Origin: Glaciimonas soli
GTDB taxonomy: Bacteria; Pseudomonadota; Gammaproteobacteria; Burkholderiales; Burkholderiaceae_D
NCBI RefSeq assembly: GCF_009497155.1
Contig: NZ_WINI01000007.1
Coordinates: 317,137-381,136, forward strand
DNA length: 64,000 nucleotides
Direction of reading: 5' to 3'
The translations under genes and the position numbers were made by a program. Positions 1-10,550 of the stretch are shown here, in pieces. The notes beneath the pieces were generated by a model. The model saw only the letters and a list, made by a program, of their open reading frames with translations, was not told where the DNA came from and did not search any database. Numbering within the stretch: the first letter of the stretch is position 1; each line of letters starts with the position of its first letter.

Positions 1-27
1 TTACGCCAGAAAATATCGCTAAGTCCT

Positions 28-421
28 TCATTTTGAATATATAATTGTTTCACGGCGGTGATGATATTTATAAATCAACAAGTCACTGCTGGTGTAAGAA
101 TAAAAAGAGCATTCTACACAGGGGCGTCTCCACCAGCCTCGCCAATTTGCAAATTTGATGGAAAATTGTGTACGCATCACCTCTGCGCGAATCAAGGTCG
201 CACCGTTGTTGTCATCGGATAGGGTGGCTCGGAAAACCGTAGCGAGCGGCGGAAGATTGAAGAAAGAAGTGCAGCCGTACGGGTACGGCGAGCATCGCAG
301 CTTCAAGATTACGCCGCGCAGTAAGTTTGCCGAGATACCCGTAACGCGCACGGATGTTGGATTACATGTTTGGATGAATAGGATAAAGTCCGGCGAGATT
401 GACATACGTTTTGATTGGTGA
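28..421. other. Unassigned region with overlapping ORFs on both strands
   Basis: This stretch is open on both strands: 88 codons on + (155-421) and 125 codons on - (405-28), almost fully overlapping. Neither has a clear Shine-Dalgarno, signal peptide or a domain I can name. A perfect 7-bp inverted repeat (274-280 and 283-289, GCCGTAC) sits in the middle. Two long antiparallel ORFs over the same DNA suggest either one small hypothetical gene with an antisense shadow or a dispersed repeat that is often mis-annotated as coding. In related genomes this side of rne usually holds a divergent rluC, which is not visible here. I do not assign a function. Confidence 0.3.
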
Positions 422-862
422 AAAATTTTCTCAAGATGAATGTTGAATGTGACAAGCTCGCTGGTTGATGTAGTGCGTTGGTTTAAAGAACCTTTTTGCT
501 GTTTTTGTTGAGCTCAAGTTTTGTTGTTAACTATTAATTTAGCTCACCGCTGGCCTTATGCGCGCAATATGTTTTTGCAAAATTTATTTTGCACCGCGCC
601 ACTGTGATGCAAAAAGTTGATAGCAGCTTGATTCAACATGCGGCAACGCTACATCCGCGCCCCGTCGTGCCCTCAGCTTCTTTCATTTTATGAACGATTG
701 CTGACACACCAAGGCAGTTCCCTCCCAGACATTATCTCCTCGCGTACATCCCTTATTTTGTCGCTGACAAAGTTGCAAAAACGTTGCGGTGCGTTGAAAG
801 AACGCTGCAGCCTGCAATCTTAAGCGACATAGAATTGACCTAAGGGTCATGGAGCGAAAAAA
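422..862 (+). other. Long leader region upstream of rne
   Basis: These 440 bases have no convincing gene; the short ORFs in them lack ribosome-binding sites and recognisable sequence. A perfect 7-bp inverted repeat GCAAAAT/ATTTTGC lies at 577-592. Enterobacterial rne has a long structured 5' leader through which RNase E represses its own mRNA. An untranslated leader here would fit that, but I cannot fold it or locate the promoter with confidence. Confidence 0.35.
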
Positions 863-3800
863 ATGAAACGCATGTTGTTTAATGCTACGCAGCAAGAAGA
901 ATTGCGTGTAGCTATTGTTGATGGGCAAAAACTCATCGATATTGATATCGAAACTACTGGACGCGAATTACGCAAGTCCAATATCTACAAGGGTGTCATT
1001 ACCCGCATCGAACCATCGCTAGAAGCCTGCTTCGTCAACTATGGCGAAGAGCGTCACGGCTTTTTACCATTCAAAGAAGTCGCCCGCACCTACTTTAAAG
1101 AAGGTGTCGACGTACGTAATGTTTCCATCAAGGAAGCATTACGTGAGGGGCAGGAAATCATGGTTCAGGTCGAAAAAGAAGAGCGCGGCAATAAAGGTGC
1201 GGCGCTAACCTCTTTCGTTTCTCTGGCTGGACGCTATTTGGTATTGATGCCAAACAACCCACGCGGTGGTGGTGTTTCGCGTCGCGTTGAGGGAGAAGAC
1301 CGTCAAGAACTGCGTGAAACCATGGACAAACTTGACTTGCCTAGCGGCATGTCAGTCATTGCTCGTACAGCAGGTATTGGCCGCAATGTTGATGAGTTGC
1401 AATGGGATTTAAACTATCTGATGCAACTTTGGCGCGCAATCGAAGGCGCTAGCACACAAGGCAATGGCGCTTTCCTGATTTATCAAGAATCGTCTTTAGT
1501 CATCCGTGCCATCCGCGATTATTTCCAACCGGATATCGGCGAAATTCTGATCGATACCGACGACATTTACGATCAAGCCCAGCAATTCATGGCACACGTG
1601 ATGCCAGATATGGTGCATCGCGTCAAACGCTATCGCGATGACGTGCCACTGTTCTCGCGCTTCCAGATCGAACATCAAATCGAAACCGCTTATTCACGTA
1701 CCGTACCGCTACCGTCCGGCGGCGCTATTGTGATTGACCACACTGAAGCTTTGGTTTCAGTTGACGTCAACTCGGCACGCGCCACCCGTGGCAGCGATAT
1801 CGAAACCACTGCATTCAATACCAATTGCGAAGCAGCGGAAGAAGTTGCGCGTCAATTGCGTTTGCGCGATTTGGGTGGTTTGATCGTGATCGATTTCATC
1901 GACATGGAGAATGCCAAGAATCAACGCGAAGTCGAAACTCGTCTGAAGGATGCTTTGCGCTATGACCGCGCACGTGTCCAAATGGGCAAGATTTCGCGCT
2001 TCGGCTTAATGGAATTGTCACGTCAACGTCTGCGTCCATCGCTGTCCGAAGGCAGCCATGTCACTTGCCCGCGTTGTAACGGCACCGGCCACATCCGCGA
2101 CACTGAATCGTCTGCATTGCAAGTCCTGCGTATCATTCAGGAAGAAGCAATGAAAGAAAATTCAGCAACCATTCACGTTCAAGCACCGGTTGATGTCGCC
2201 GGTTTCTTGCTGAACGAAAAGCGTGGTGAGATTCTCAAAATCGAAACCCGTCATCGCGTTGCCGTGATTTTAATTCCGAACAAGCATCTGGAAACGCCGC
2301 ACTACAAGCTAGACCGCTTGAAGCACGATGATCCTCGCCTGGAAGAAACACAAGCCAGCTACACGATGGCCGAGCAAGTTGATACCGATATCAGCTATAG
2401 CAAAGGCAAAAAAGAAGATATCAAACCGCGTCAGGAAGCCGTAGTCAAAGGCATCACGCCAGACCAGCCAGCACCTATCGTTGAACGGGTAGAACGCAAA
2501 TCAGCTAGTGCAGCGCCAGTTGTAGCGGCTGTCGGCACTGGTTTCTTCTCGAAAATTATTGCCTTCTTTAAAGCACCAGCAGAACCTGTAGCAGCGCCAG
2601 TAGTTGATACCAAAGCTGCGAACCGCGAACGCGGTGAGCGTGCCAATGATCGCAATCGCAATCAACGCAATCGCAATCGCAGTGGCCGCAATCGCACTGA
2701 AGATGGCACAGCGAGTGAAACACGGGCAGACAGTGGCAACAAAAAGCAAGCAGCCGTAGCCGATGTTGCGGCAACTGAAAACAAACCGCAACGTCAACCA
2801 CGACCTCCGCGTGAGCCACGTGAACCTAAAGAATCCAAAGCGGAATCTAAAGAAACACGTGAACAAAACGATGTTCGCAATGACGACAAAGAAACGAAAA
2901 ATGAAGGACGCGAAGGCGGTCGTCGCAATGAGCGTGCGCCACGCCCTCCTCGCGAAGAACGTAAAGAAAACGCTAATGCGCCAAAACTGGATGAGGCTCT
3001 GTTAAATACGCCACCTCCGGCGATTGTTGATATTGCTCCGGATGCGGAACAGGTTGATGCGAATGCCTCGACAGAAACCGGTGATGAGCCACGTCGTCGT
3101 CGTCGTCGCGGTGGCCGTAACCGTAATCGCCGTGATCGCGACACGACTACCGACACTGGTGAAAATACCAATGCTGACACTGAAAACAACGCTGAAGCTA
3201 TCGTTGAAAGTAGTGACAATACAAACGCCAGTTGGGCAAGTGTGGTTGAGAGCGCCGCGGTAGTTACTGCTGCACCTATCGTGGTAACGATTCCAGCGGT
3301 TCCAGCAGAGCCGGCAGCTGCAATAGCAGCACCTATCGCTGAAACAACCTCGGCTTTGTCCAATGCCATCGCTGCACCAACAGCACCGCAGCAAGTTACC
3401 GCAGAGGTGAGTGTTGCTGAAGTGGTTGCAACGGTGGTACCGACATCGGTTCAGCCGGTTGAGCCTGCTGTGGTGATTCCTGCGCCAGCTGCGCCGGTTG
3501 TTGAGGCACCTGTGGCACCAGCGGCACCTGTCGCATCAATGGAGCCTGTGACACCAGCACCAGTAGTTACAATGCCAGCGACTGAAACCGTAGCTGAGGC
3601 CGCAGTCGAGACTGTTTCAGCTCCGGCACCAGCTCCAGCTGTTGTCGTTCCAGTTGCTCCGGTTATCGTTGCTCCGGTTATTACTGTTGCGCCAACCCCT
3701 ACGCCTATCATCCCGTCTGCCAGCATCGACGATTTGCAAAGTGTTTTAGCATCTGCTGGGTTGACGTTGGCAGCAACTAATCCGGCCAAGCTACGTGCGG

Positions 3801-3916
3801 CACAAGAGGAAGCGTCAAAAATTGTCGCCACTCCACGCGTGCCACGTGAACGCAAGCCACAGCCAGCACAAGCAAGTGAGCCATTGGTGCAGGTGGAAAC
3901 ACAACGGCATCAATAA
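863..3916 (+). CDS. rne: Ribonuclease E
   Basis: Essential endoribonuclease that starts mRNA decay, processes rRNA and tRNA precursors, and scaffolds the RNA degradosome at the inner membrane. The 1017-residue protein has the S1 RNA-binding region in the first ~120 residues and the DNase I-like catalytic part with metal-binding Asp301 (in VDVNS) and Asp344 (in DFIDM). The zinc link CPRC (Cys402, Cys405) that joins protomers is present. The C-terminal half is a low-complexity scaffold with Arg-rich blocks near residues 586-612 and 742-760, then an Ala/Pro/Val-rich stretch to about residue 985. GGAG at 851-854 supports the start. Only the catalytic half is conserved in the family; the tail is lineage-specific. 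Confidence 0.97.
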   Translation: MKRMLFNATQQEELRVAIVDGQKLIDIDIETTGRELRKSNIYKGVITRIEPSLEACFVNYGEERHGFLPFKEVARTYFKEGVDVRNVSIKEALREGQEIMVQVEKEERGNKGAALTSFVSLAGRYLVLMPNNPRGGGVSRRVEGEDRQELRETMDKLDLPSGMSVIARTAGIGRNVDELQWDLNYLMQLWRAIEGASTQGNGAFLIYQESSLVIRAIRDYFQPDIGEILIDTDDIYDQAQQFMAHVMPDMVHRVKRYRDDVPLFSRFQIEHQIETAYSRTVPLPSGGAIVIDHTEALVSVDVNSARATRGSDIETTAFNTNCEAAEEVARQLRLRDLGGLIVIDFIDMENAKNQREVETRLKDALRYDRARVQMGKISRFGLMELSRQRLRPSLSEGSHVTCPRCNGTGHIRDTESSALQVLRIIQEEAMKENSATIHVQAPVDVAGFLLNEKRGEILKIETRHRVAVILIPNKHLETPHYKLDRLKHDDPRLEETQASYTMAEQVDTDISYSKGKKEDIKPRQEAVVKGITPDQPAPIVERVERKSASAAPVVAAVGTGFFSKIIAFFKAPAEPVAAPVVDTKAANRERGERANDRNRNQRNRNRSGRNRTEDGTASETRADSGNKKQAAVADVAATENKPQRQPRPPREPREPKESKAESKETREQNDVRNDDKETKNEGREGGRRNERAPRPPREERKENANAPKLDEALLNTPPPAIVDIAPDAEQVDANASTETGDEPRRRRRRGGRNRNRRDRDTTTDTGENTNADTENNAEAIVESSDNTNASWASVVESAAVVTAAPIVVTIPAVPAEPAAAIAAPIAETTSALSNAIAAPTAPQQVTAEVSVAEVVATVVPTSVQPVEPAVVIPAPAAPVVEAPVAPAAPVASMEPVTPAPVVTMPATETVAEAAVETVSAPAPAPAVVVPVAPVIVAPVITVAPTPTPIIPSASIDDLQSVLASAGLTLAATNPAKLRAAQEEASKIVATPRVPRERKPQPAQASEPLVQVETQRHQ

Positions 3917-3944
3917 GCACTGAGTAAGCAGGCTATAAATGAAG

Positions 3945-3970
3945 AAGGGAGCCTCAAAGCTCCCTTTTTT
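3945..3970 (+). terminator. Intrinsic terminator after rne
   Basis: GGGAGC (3947-3952) and GCTCCC (3959-3964) form a stem around a 6-nt loop, followed by six T residues. It lies 30 bases after the rne stop and separates rne from the molybdenum-cofactor genes. Confidence 0.85.
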
Positions 3971-4092
3971 AACGTCTGCATTCTCTTTCGGTTTATTGCT
4001 AATTTTCTACTACAGCACCAAACCCGTCATCGTGCTATCTTGTTCTTTTATCTGCAATACTGTTATTTCTAATATTCTAATCAGATGACATC

Positions 4093-5241
4093 ATGACCAA
4101 GAAAGTCATCCCACTGACGGATCATCGTCACCTTGCCCCATCTCCGCTGAAGCGCGCTGGCGTTCTGGAAACGCCGACTGGCTTGCTGTCGGACACATTG
4201 GGACGGCCGTTGCATGACTTGCGTATTTCGGTGACGGATCGCTGCAATTTCCGTTGCGTGTACTGCATGCCGCGTGAAGTATTTGATAAAGATTATGTTT
4301 TTCTGCCGCATAGTGCATTACTGACATTTGAAGAAATCACGCGTCTGGCCAAAGTCTTCATTGCCCACGGCGTACATAAAATCCGTTTAACCGGCGGCGA
4401 GCCATTACTACGCAAAAATATTGAAAAACTCATTGCCATGCTGAGCGCGCTGAAGACGCCAGATGGACAAGAGATTGATTTGACGCTCACCACCAATGGT
4501 GCGTTATTAGCGAAAAAAGCGCAGGCGTTGAAAGACGCAGGTCTCAAACGTGTCACGGTTTCGTTGGATGCGATAGACGAAACCATCTTCAAACAGATGA
4601 ACGACGCCGACTTCCCGGTTAGCGATGTATTGCATGGACTGGATGTTGCGCACGCCGTTGGCCTGGCGCCAATTAAAGTCAATATGGTGGTCAAGCGCGG
4701 TGTAAATGACCAAGAAATTTTACCAATGGCGCGCTATTTCAAAGACTCACCTTACATCCTGCGTTTTATCGAATACATGGATGTCGGCGCTTCCAATGGT
4801 TGGAAGATGGATGAAGTCGTGCCATCGGCAGAAGTCATAGCACGCATACAAAGCGCATTTGCCATGGAGGCAATCTCCGCTAACTATGCTGGTGAAACCG
4901 CGCAACGTTGGCGCTATACGGATGAAGGTGGTGGCGAAATTGGCGTGATCTCCAGCGTCACACAAGCTTTTTGCGGCGACTGCAGCCGTGCGCGCTTATC
5001 GACAGAAGGCAAGTTATACACCTGCTTATTCGCCACTGAAGGTCATGATTTACGCGGTTTGTTGCGTAATGAATTATCTTCCGAATCATCTACATCAGAA
5101 GCCAGCGACGCCGAACTGGCGACCGTTATCGCACAACTTTGGCGCACACGTGAAGACAGATATTCCCAGTTACGATCACAAAATACGGAAGGCCTGACAT
5201 CTACTAGAAAAAAAGTAGAGATGTCTTACATTGGCGGATAA
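4093..5241 (+). CDS. moaA: GTP 3',8-cyclase MoaA
   Basis: Radical-SAM enzyme that, with MoaC, turns GTP into cyclic pyranopterin monophosphate, the first step of molybdenum cofactor synthesis. The 382-residue protein has the radical-SAM cluster Cys51-x3-Cys55-x2-Cys58. It also has the second, substrate-binding cluster Cys294-x2-Cys297-x13-Cys311, and it ends in the conserved Gly-Gly. About 30 residues precede the usual family start, so an internal start cannot be excluded, although the ATG at 4093 reads without interruption. The start of mobA follows the stop by 6 bases and moeA comes next, so the three genes are probably one operon. moaC, moaD and moaE are not in this window. Confidence 0.96.
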   Translation: MTKKVIPLTDHRHLAPSPLKRAGVLETPTGLLSDTLGRPLHDLRISVTDRCNFRCVYCMPREVFDKDYVFLPHSALLTFEEITRLAKVFIAHGVHKIRLTGGEPLLRKNIEKLIAMLSALKTPDGQEIDLTLTTNGALLAKKAQALKDAGLKRVTVSLDAIDETIFKQMNDADFPVSDVLHGLDVAHAVGLAPIKVNMVVKRGVNDQEILPMARYFKDSPYILRFIEYMDVGASNGWKMDEVVPSAEVIARIQSAFAMEAISANYAGETAQRWRYTDEGGGEIGVISSVTQAFCGDCSRARLSTEGKLYTCLFATEGHDLRGLLRNELSSESSTSEASDAELATVIAQLWRTREDRYSQLRSQNTEGLTSTRKKVEMSYIGG

Positions 5242-5247
5242 CTTCTT

Positions 5248-5892
5248 ATGCAGACAGATCAGACCATCGCCTCCAATACAGATTGCATCACTGGTCTCAT
5301 CATTGCCGGTGGGCGCGGCAATCGCATGGGAGGCGTCGACAAAGGTCTGCAGCTGCTCAACGGCGTAGCCATGATTTCCCATGTGATCGCCCGACTATCG
5401 CCACAGGTTGCCACTGTCATCATCAATGCCAATCGCAATCTATTCGACTATGCCGCTTTCGGCGTACCGGTTTATCCCGACCAAAATGATGATTTTGCCG
5501 GACCTTTGGCTGGTATTCAGGCAGGTCTACGTCATTGTTCGACGCCCTTTTTGGTTACCGCACCATGCGACTCACCATTTTTACCGAACGACTTGGTGCA
5601 GCGCTTATTTACGGCGCTTGAAACCAATGAAGCCGATCTGGCGGTCGCAGTAACAATAGCGACAACTGACACAGAAAAGCCGACACAAGCTCAACCGGTT
5701 TTTATGCTGCTGAAAACCAGCTTAAGCAACGGCCTTGATTGTTACTTGCAAGAAGGCGGTCGAAAAATCGAAAACTGGTATCGTCGTCAGCGTTTCGTTG
5801 AAGTGCCGTTTGACGACACGGCTGCTTTTCAAAATATCAATACAATGGAAGAGTTATTATCCGTATCAGCACCAGCCGCAAACTCAAACTAA
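5248..5892 (+). CDS. mobA: Molybdenum cofactor guanylyltransferase MobA
   Basis: Transfers GMP from GTP to molybdopterin to make the guanine dinucleotide form used by DMSO-reductase-family enzymes. The 214-residue protein opens with the nucleotidyltransferase signature LIIAGGRGNRMGGVDKGLQL (about residues 13-32). It also has the conserved APCDSPFLP segment near the middle, where the Asp binds Mg-GTP. Length fits the family. It begins 6 bases after moaA and is followed 8 bases later by moeA, so cotranscription is likely. Confidence 0.95.
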   Translation: MQTDQTIASNTDCITGLIIAGGRGNRMGGVDKGLQLLNGVAMISHVIARLSPQVATVIINANRNLFDYAAFGVPVYPDQNDDFAGPLAGIQAGLRHCSTPFLVTAPCDSPFLPNDLVQRLFTALETNEADLAVAVTIATTDTEKPTQAQPVFMLLKTSLSNGLDCYLQEGGRKIENWYRRQRFVEVPFDDTAAFQNINTMEELLSVSAPAANSN

Positions 5893-5900
5893 AAAAGCCG

Positions 5901-7220
5901 ATGCCATCTCCTAAAAAGTCGCCAGCAAACGCCCTATCGGCCGCCATCAGTTGCCTCTCCGATTACGATCCAGAAGCATTATCGATAACGCAAGCGCATG
6001 CCATTATCCGTCGCTTCATTGGTAACGGTTTAACTCCCATTTCTGCTGTCGAAAAAATCGCCATTCGTAGTGCGCTGGATCGTGTATTGGGCAGCGATAT
6101 CACGTCACCGATCAATGTTCCTGCTTACGACAATTCGGCGATGGATGGCTATGCATTACGCGGCATCGATTTGCAAGCGAAAGGCGATACCGTATTACAA
6201 GTCGTCGGCACTGCACATGCCGGACATGCTTATCTGGAGAAAGTCGAGGCCAACCAAGCGATACGCATCATGACCGGCGCCCTGCTACCTGATGGCGCCG
6301 ATACAGTGATACCGCAAGAATTGGTTCAGACGATCACAGGCGAACACATTACGATTACGGCGGCATCAGTGATCGCTGGCGCCAATCGACGCCTGGCAGG
6401 CGAAGATCTGCAAGCCGGTGCCACCGCACTCCATCAGGGTCGCATTTTGCGCCCTGCTGACCTAGGTTTATTAGCATCATTAGGTATTGCTGAAGTACCT
6501 GTGCAACGCCGTCTGCGGGTCGCTTTTTTCTCGACCGGCGACGAACTGCGTGCGGTTGGCGACATGCTGGATCCTGGCTGCGTCTATGATTCAAATCGCT
6601 ACACTTTGCATGGCATGCTGACCCGACTAGGTTGCGAGGTGATCGATATGGGAGTAATAAAAGATGACCCAATCGCACTGAAAAAAGCCTTCCTTGATGC
6701 AGCAGATCAAGCTGATGCAATCATCACCTCCGGCGGCGTATCGGTCGGCGATGCCGATCATACGAAGCACATGATGGCGCAATTGGGAGAAGTCGCTTTC
6801 TGGAAAATCGCCATGCGCCCTGGTCGACCATTCGCGTTTGGCAGTATCAATAGTTCGACCCAGCAAGCGATTCCTTTTTTCGGATTGCCGGGCAATCCTG
6901 TCGCCGTGATGGTGTCGTTTTATTTCTTCGTGCGTGATGCCTTATTACAGATGATGGGTGCGCAAGTTTCGCCGTTACCCTTAATGCGCGCACCGCTTGC
7001 TAACGCAATCCGCAAACGCCCTGGCCGCACTGAGTATCAACGTGGGTTGTTGAGTCCGACAGAAGACGGTACTTGGTCAGTGCGCCCGACAAGCGCGCAA
7101 GGTTCTGGCATTCTGCGTTCCATGACGGAAGCCAATTGCATCATCGTATTAAGCCATGATCAAGCTGATGCAGCGACGGGCGATCAGGTTGACGTAATTT
7201 TGTTTGACGGATTGACTTAA
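5901..7220 (+). CDS. moeA: Molybdopterin molybdenumtransferase MoeA
   Basis: Inserts molybdate into adenylylated molybdopterin, the last step of cofactor assembly; the adenylylating partner (mog) lies at 23.2 kb. The 439-residue protein shows the MoeA landmarks in order: PAYDNSAMDGYA, the GADTVIPQE segment, STGDEL, TSGGVSVGDADH and GLPGNPVAV. The N-terminus carries about 25 extra residues relative to short MoeA forms. It is the last gene of the moaA-mobA-moeA group; no clear terminator follows, only a small palindrome (TCCGC/GCGGA, 7246-7259). Confidence 0.96.
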   Translation: MPSPKKSPANALSAAISCLSDYDPEALSITQAHAIIRRFIGNGLTPISAVEKIAIRSALDRVLGSDITSPINVPAYDNSAMDGYALRGIDLQAKGDTVLQVVGTAHAGHAYLEKVEANQAIRIMTGALLPDGADTVIPQELVQTITGEHITITAASVIAGANRRLAGEDLQAGATALHQGRILRPADLGLLASLGIAEVPVQRRLRVAFFSTGDELRAVGDMLDPGCVYDSNRYTLHGMLTRLGCEVIDMGVIKDDPIALKKAFLDAADQADAIITSGGVSVGDADHTKHMMAQLGEVAFWKIAMRPGRPFAFGSINSSTQQAIPFFGLPGNPVAVMVSFYFFVRDALLQMMGAQVSPLPLMRAPLANAIRKRPGRTEYQRGLLSPTEDGTWSVRPTSAQGSGILRSMTEANCIIVLSHDQADAATGDQVDVILFDGLT

Positions 7221-7309
7221 TAAATAAGTAATTGAAAAATGCATCTCCGCATTAGCGGAAATGGCGCAACAAGTTACAGAAAATCAAATATCCCGGGCAA
7301 ATACAGTCA

Positions 7310-7340
7310 TTGCGGCGTAAAGCCGCGCATGTTTTATAAT
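7310..7340 (+). promoter_or_regulatory. Possible argH promoter
   Basis: A perfect -10 hexamer TATAAT lies at 7335-7340, about 50 bases upstream of argH. The best -35 candidate is TTGCGG at 7310-7315, with a long 19-base spacer, so the -35 assignment is weak. Confidence 0.4.
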
Positions 7341-7391
7341 CCAGTGTTAATTAGAATTTAGTCCACTCACCATTCAACTGAGCATCACACC

Positions 7392-8786
7392 ATGACAGAA
7401 CAATTTTCCAAAAAAGCAGAAGCCTGGTCCGCCCGTTTTTCGGAGCCGGTTTCCGACCTTGTCAAACGCTACACAGCATCTGTCTTTTTTGATAAGCGCC
7501 TGGCCCAAGTCGATATCCAAGGATCACTCGCGCATGCCGACATGCTAGCGCACCAAAAAATCATCAGTGCCACTGACTATGCTGCGATTCAAAAAGGAAT
7601 GGCCCAAATCCAGGAGGAAATTTCCTCCGGGAAATTTGAGTGGCTACTGGATTTGGAAGACGTGCATCTGAACATCGAAAAACGACTGACCGAACTGGTT
7701 GGCGACGCCGGCAAGCGTTTGCATACGGGGCGCTCACGTAACGATCAGGTCGCCACCGATATCCGCCTGTATTTGCGCGGCGCAATTGACGACATCAACG
7801 GTTTGTTGCGTGAATTGCGTTTATCTTTGCTGGCATTAGCAGAAAAACACGCCGACACTATTTTGCCCGGTTTCACCCATATGCAAGTGGCGCAGCCGAT
7901 CACATTCGGCCATCACATTCTGGCTTACGTAGAAATGTTTGGCCGCGATGCTGAGCGGATGGCGGATTGCCGCAAGCGCGTCAATCGCCTGCCGCTAGGT
8001 GCCGCAGCGTTGGCAGGTACGACTTTCCCGATCGATCGTTTGCGCGTAGCCAGTACCTTGGGTTTTGATGACGTTTGCCGCAACTCACTTGATGCCGTTT
8101 CGGATCGCGACTTCGCAATTGAGTTCTGTGCCGCGGCAGCGCTGGTCATGACGCACATTTCGCGCATGTCTGAAGAGTTGGTGATCTGGATGAGCCCACG
8201 CGTAGGTTTCATCGACATTGCTGACCGTTTCTGTACCGGTTCGTCGATCATGCCGCAAAAGAAAAACCCTGACGTACCAGAACTGGCGCGTGGCAAAACC
8301 GGACGCGTTAATGGTCATTTGATCGCCCTGCTGACGTTAATGAAAGGCCAGCCACTGGCCTACAACAAAGACAATCAAGAAGACAAAGAGCCACTGTTCG
8401 ACACCGTTGATACCCTAACTGATACTTTGCGCATCTTCGCCGATATGGCAACCGGCATCAGTGTCAAGCCAGAGGCAATGCGTGCTGCAGCCTTGCAAGG
8501 CTATGCTACTGCTACGGATCTGGCAGATTATCTGGTTAAAAAAGGCTTGCCGTTCCGTGATGCGCACGAAGCGGTAGCGCTGGCAGTACGTCATTGCGTC
8601 GATCAAGGTTGCGATTTAAGCGAGATGTCATTAGAACAGTTGCAGACATTTTCGCCGTTGGTCGCTGCGGATGTATTTGAGGTATTAACGCTGGAAGGAT
8701 CAGTGGCCGCACGCGATCATATTGGTGGTACTGCACCGCGTCAGGTACGATTGGCAATTGCGTATTTGCGTGAGCAATTGAAGTAA
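7392..8786 (+). CDS. argH: Argininosuccinate lyase
   Basis: Cytosolic enzyme splitting argininosuccinate into arginine and fumarate, the final step of arginine synthesis. The 464 residues match the family. The fumarase/aspartase-superfamily signature [12 protein letters not shown] lies at residues 283-294, and [12 protein letters not shown], which contacts substrate, lies near residue 113. The 170-base gap before it and the -10 box at 7335 suggest its own promoter. No other arg genes are adjacent. Confidence 0.97.
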   Translation: MTEQFSKKAEAWSARFSEPVSDLVKRYTASVFFDKRLAQVDIQGSLAHADMLAHQKIISATDYAAIQKGMAQIQEEISSGKFEWLLDLEDVHLNIEKRLTELVGDAGKRLHTGRSRNDQVATDIRLYLRGAIDDINGLLRELRLSLLALAEKHADTILPGFTHMQVAQPITFGHHILAYVEMFGRDAERMADCRKRVNRLPLGAAALAGTTFPIDRLRVASTLGFDDVCRNSLDAVSDRDFAIEFCAAAALVMTHISRMSEELVIWMSPRVGFIDIADRFCTGSSIMPQKKNPDVPELARGKTGRVNGHLIALLTLMKGQPLAYNKDNQEDKEPLFDTVDTLTDTLRIFADMATGISVKPEAMRAAALQGYATATDLADYLVKKGLPFRDAHEAVALAVRHCVDQGCDLSEMSLEQLQTFSPLVAADVFEVLTLEGSVAARDHIGGTAPRQVRLAIAYLREQLK

Positions 8787-8795
8787 ATTAGCGCA

Positions 8796-8823
8796 CTCCC
8801 CTCATCCACTTTTGGGAGAGGGG
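8796..8823. repeat. Small palindrome between argH and livK
   Basis: CTCCC/GGGAG and the overlapping CCCCTC/GAGGGG can pair around a short centre. There is no T run, so terminator activity is doubtful. It resembles the hairpin at 10506-10529 on the other side of livK and the DUF1622 gene. Confidence 0.45.
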
Positions 8824-8873
8824 AAAACGTGTAGCATCGCATGTCACTATAAAAACATTATCGGGAGATCTCT

Positions 8874-10043
8874 ATGCAATTCACTAAACCGCTAAGCACC
8901 GCCCTCAAAACCGTCACCACCCTCGTATTAAGCGCAACCCTGGCACATTCAGCACTAGCCGCAGACGTCAAACTAGGCCTGGCTGCAGCACTCACCGGCC
9001 CGGCGGCGAAATACGGCGTTGCCATTAAAAATGGCTTCACACTAGCGGCGGATGAAGTCAACGCTCAAGGCGGCGTCAATGGCAATAAATTGGTATTAGT
9101 CGTTGCTGATGAACAGGGCAAAAAAGAAGAAGCCATCAACGTTTTCAAAAAATTGATTTTTCAAGACAAAGTGTTGTTAGTGTTTGGCCCGACGTTGTCC
9201 AATTCTGCCTTTGCAGCTGATCCGATTGCCAATGCGTCAAAAGTCGTGGCATTCGGCACTAGCAATACTGCCGATGGCATTACCGCAATGGGGCCGTTTA
9301 CTTTCCGTAACTCTGTGATGGAAGCGGACGTCTTGCCCATTACCACCAAAGCAGCTGTCAAGCATTTCGGCTTGAAAAAAGTCGCCATCATTTACGGCAA
9401 TGACGATGCGTTCACCAAGAGCGGTTACGACGTTTTCAAAGCTACGCTGGCGCAACAGAATGTTCCGGTAACGACCACTGAAGCTTACGCCAAAGGTGAT
9501 GTCGATTTCAAAGCGCAACTGACAAAAATCAAAGCGAGTAATCCTGATGCCATCGTTTGCTCTTGCCTGACCGAAGAAGCCGCCAACATCATTTTACAAA
9601 CCCGCTCGCTCGGCATGAAACAGCCTTTCATCGGCGGCAATGGATTGAATTCCCCCAAGCTATTTGAAATCGCCAAAACGGCAGGCGACGGCACCATCAT
9701 GGGCAGCCCGTGGTCATCCGAAAACATGACACCAGCCAATAAAGCGTTCATGGCAGCCTACAAAGCCAAATTCGGTAGCGATCCGGATCAGTTTGCAGCA
9801 CAAGCCTATGACGCTTTACATGTCGTTGCGGCAGCATTGAAAAACGTCAAACTCACAGCGAATTTGCCAGCTGACCGCATCGCTTTGCGTGATGCCCTGC
9901 CTGCAGTCAAAATCGACGGCGCGACTGGCAAATTCGCCTTCCGTAAAGCGCCTGCAGTAAAAGGTAAAGAAGTGGGTTACGACGCACAGCAAGATGCGAT
10001 TGTGAATATCGCTGAAGGCGGAAAGTTTGTGTTGTTGAAGTAG
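8874..10043 (+). CDS. livK: ABC transporter substrate-binding protein, branched-chain amino acid type
   Basis: Periplasmic binding protein of a Liv-type (HAAT family) ABC importer. The 389-residue precursor begins with a Sec signal peptide ending about ALA-AD (residues 28-30). The mature part has the type-I fold typical of Leu/Ile/Val-binding proteins, opening VKLGLAAALTGPAAKYG and carrying the SNTADGITAMGPFTFRN region. A good ribosome-binding site (GGGAG) precedes the ATG. With livH, livM, livG and livF downstream it forms a complete importer. The family also carries amides, urea or aromatic compounds, so the real ligand is not settled by sequence. Confidence 0.9.
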   Translation: MQFTKPLSTALKTVTTLVLSATLAHSALAADVKLGLAAALTGPAAKYGVAIKNGFTLAADEVNAQGGVNGNKLVLVVADEQGKKEEAINVFKKLIFQDKVLLVFGPTLSNSAFAADPIANASKVVAFGTSNTADGITAMGPFTFRNSVMEADVLPITTKAAVKHFGLKKVAIIYGNDDAFTKSGYDVFKATLAQQNVPVTTTEAYAKGDVDFKAQLTKIKASNPDAIVCSCLTEEAANIILQTRSLGMKQPFIGGNGLNSPKLFEIAKTAGDGTIMGSPWSSENMTPANKAFMAAYKAKFGSDPDQFAAQAYDALHVVAAALKNVKLTANLPADRIALRDALPAVKIDGATGKFAFRKAPAVKGKEVGYDAQQDAIVNIAEGGKFVLLK

Positions 10044-10098
10044 ATTGATTGTGTAGACTGTTTGGTTTTCCCTTTCAACTTACACATCAAGCCGCCCC

Positions 10099-10473
10099 AT
10101 GAAAGAACTCGCCGAGCTCATCACCAAAGAATTAAGCAGCGTAGTTGACATGATCGCTGCTGTTGTGATTGCAGTAGCCCTATGTCGATTTTTATACGGC
10201 TATCTGCAAAACATCTTCAAGCAAGACAATGGCAGTATCAACCAGGCTCTGCGTATTCAGTTTGGTAGTTCATTGGCGTTGTCGCTGGAGTTGTTGCTCG
10301 GCGCCGATATTCTGACAACGGCCATAGCACCGACCTGGGATGAGATTGGCAAGCTGGCCGCAATTGCAGTATTGCGAACAGCTTTGAATTTCTTTCTGGA
10401 GCGGGAGTTGAAGGCTTCAGAAGATGATAAACCTAGCGGAAAGAAATCTTCAGTAAGTGTCGAAGCGCAATAA
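10099..10473 (+). CDS. DUF1622 family small membrane protein
   Basis: The 124-residue protein fits the DUF1622 family of small membrane proteins of unknown function. The visible segments are an N-terminal hydrophobic helix (about residues 17-35, MIAAVVIAVALCRFLYGYL), a central helix over SLALSLELLLGADILTTAI, and a third region near IAVLRTALNFFLERELK, followed by a polar charged tail. It sits between the binding protein and the permeases of the liv cluster in the same orientation, so it is probably cotranscribed. DUF1622 is not a known part of Liv importers; any role with the transporter is inference from position only. Confidence 0.8.
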   Translation: MKELAELITKELSSVVDMIAAVVIAVALCRFLYGYLQNIFKQDNGSINQALRIQFGSSLALSLELLLGADILTTAIAPTWDEIGKLAAIAVLRTALNFFLERELKASEDDKPSGKKSSVSVEAQ

Positions 10474-10505
10474 TCGCAGAACCTTTGTAACCGCCTTCCC
10501 TCTAA

Positions 10506-10529
10506 CCCTCTTCCGCCAACGGAAGAGGG
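10506..10529. repeat. Perfect 10-bp hairpin upstream of livH
   Basis: CCCTCTTCCG (10506-10515) pairs exactly with CGGAAGAGGG (10520-10529) around CCAA. No T run follows, so it is not a classic terminator. In this position it could set relative expression of livK/DUF1622 and the permease genes, as palindromes do in other binding-protein operons, or simply be a dispersed repeat. Confidence 0.6.
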
Positions 10530-10550
10530 GATAAATTCCAAAATTTCCCT

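Noticed and set aside
638-928. Short ORFs on both strands before rne
   Set aside because: They overlap each other and the rne start, with no domain or binding site; better read as leader.
2501-3855. Long ORFs on the - strand (up to 191 codons) opposite the rne tail
   Set aside because: They arise from the repetitive Arg/Ala/Pro codons of rne, lack ribosome-binding sites and have low-complexity Ser/Arg or Thr/Gly sequence.
3971-4092. Molybdenum-cofactor riboswitch before moaA
   Set aside because: The 120 bases are A+T-rich without the conserved Moco-RNA stems I would expect; only a computed fold could revise this.
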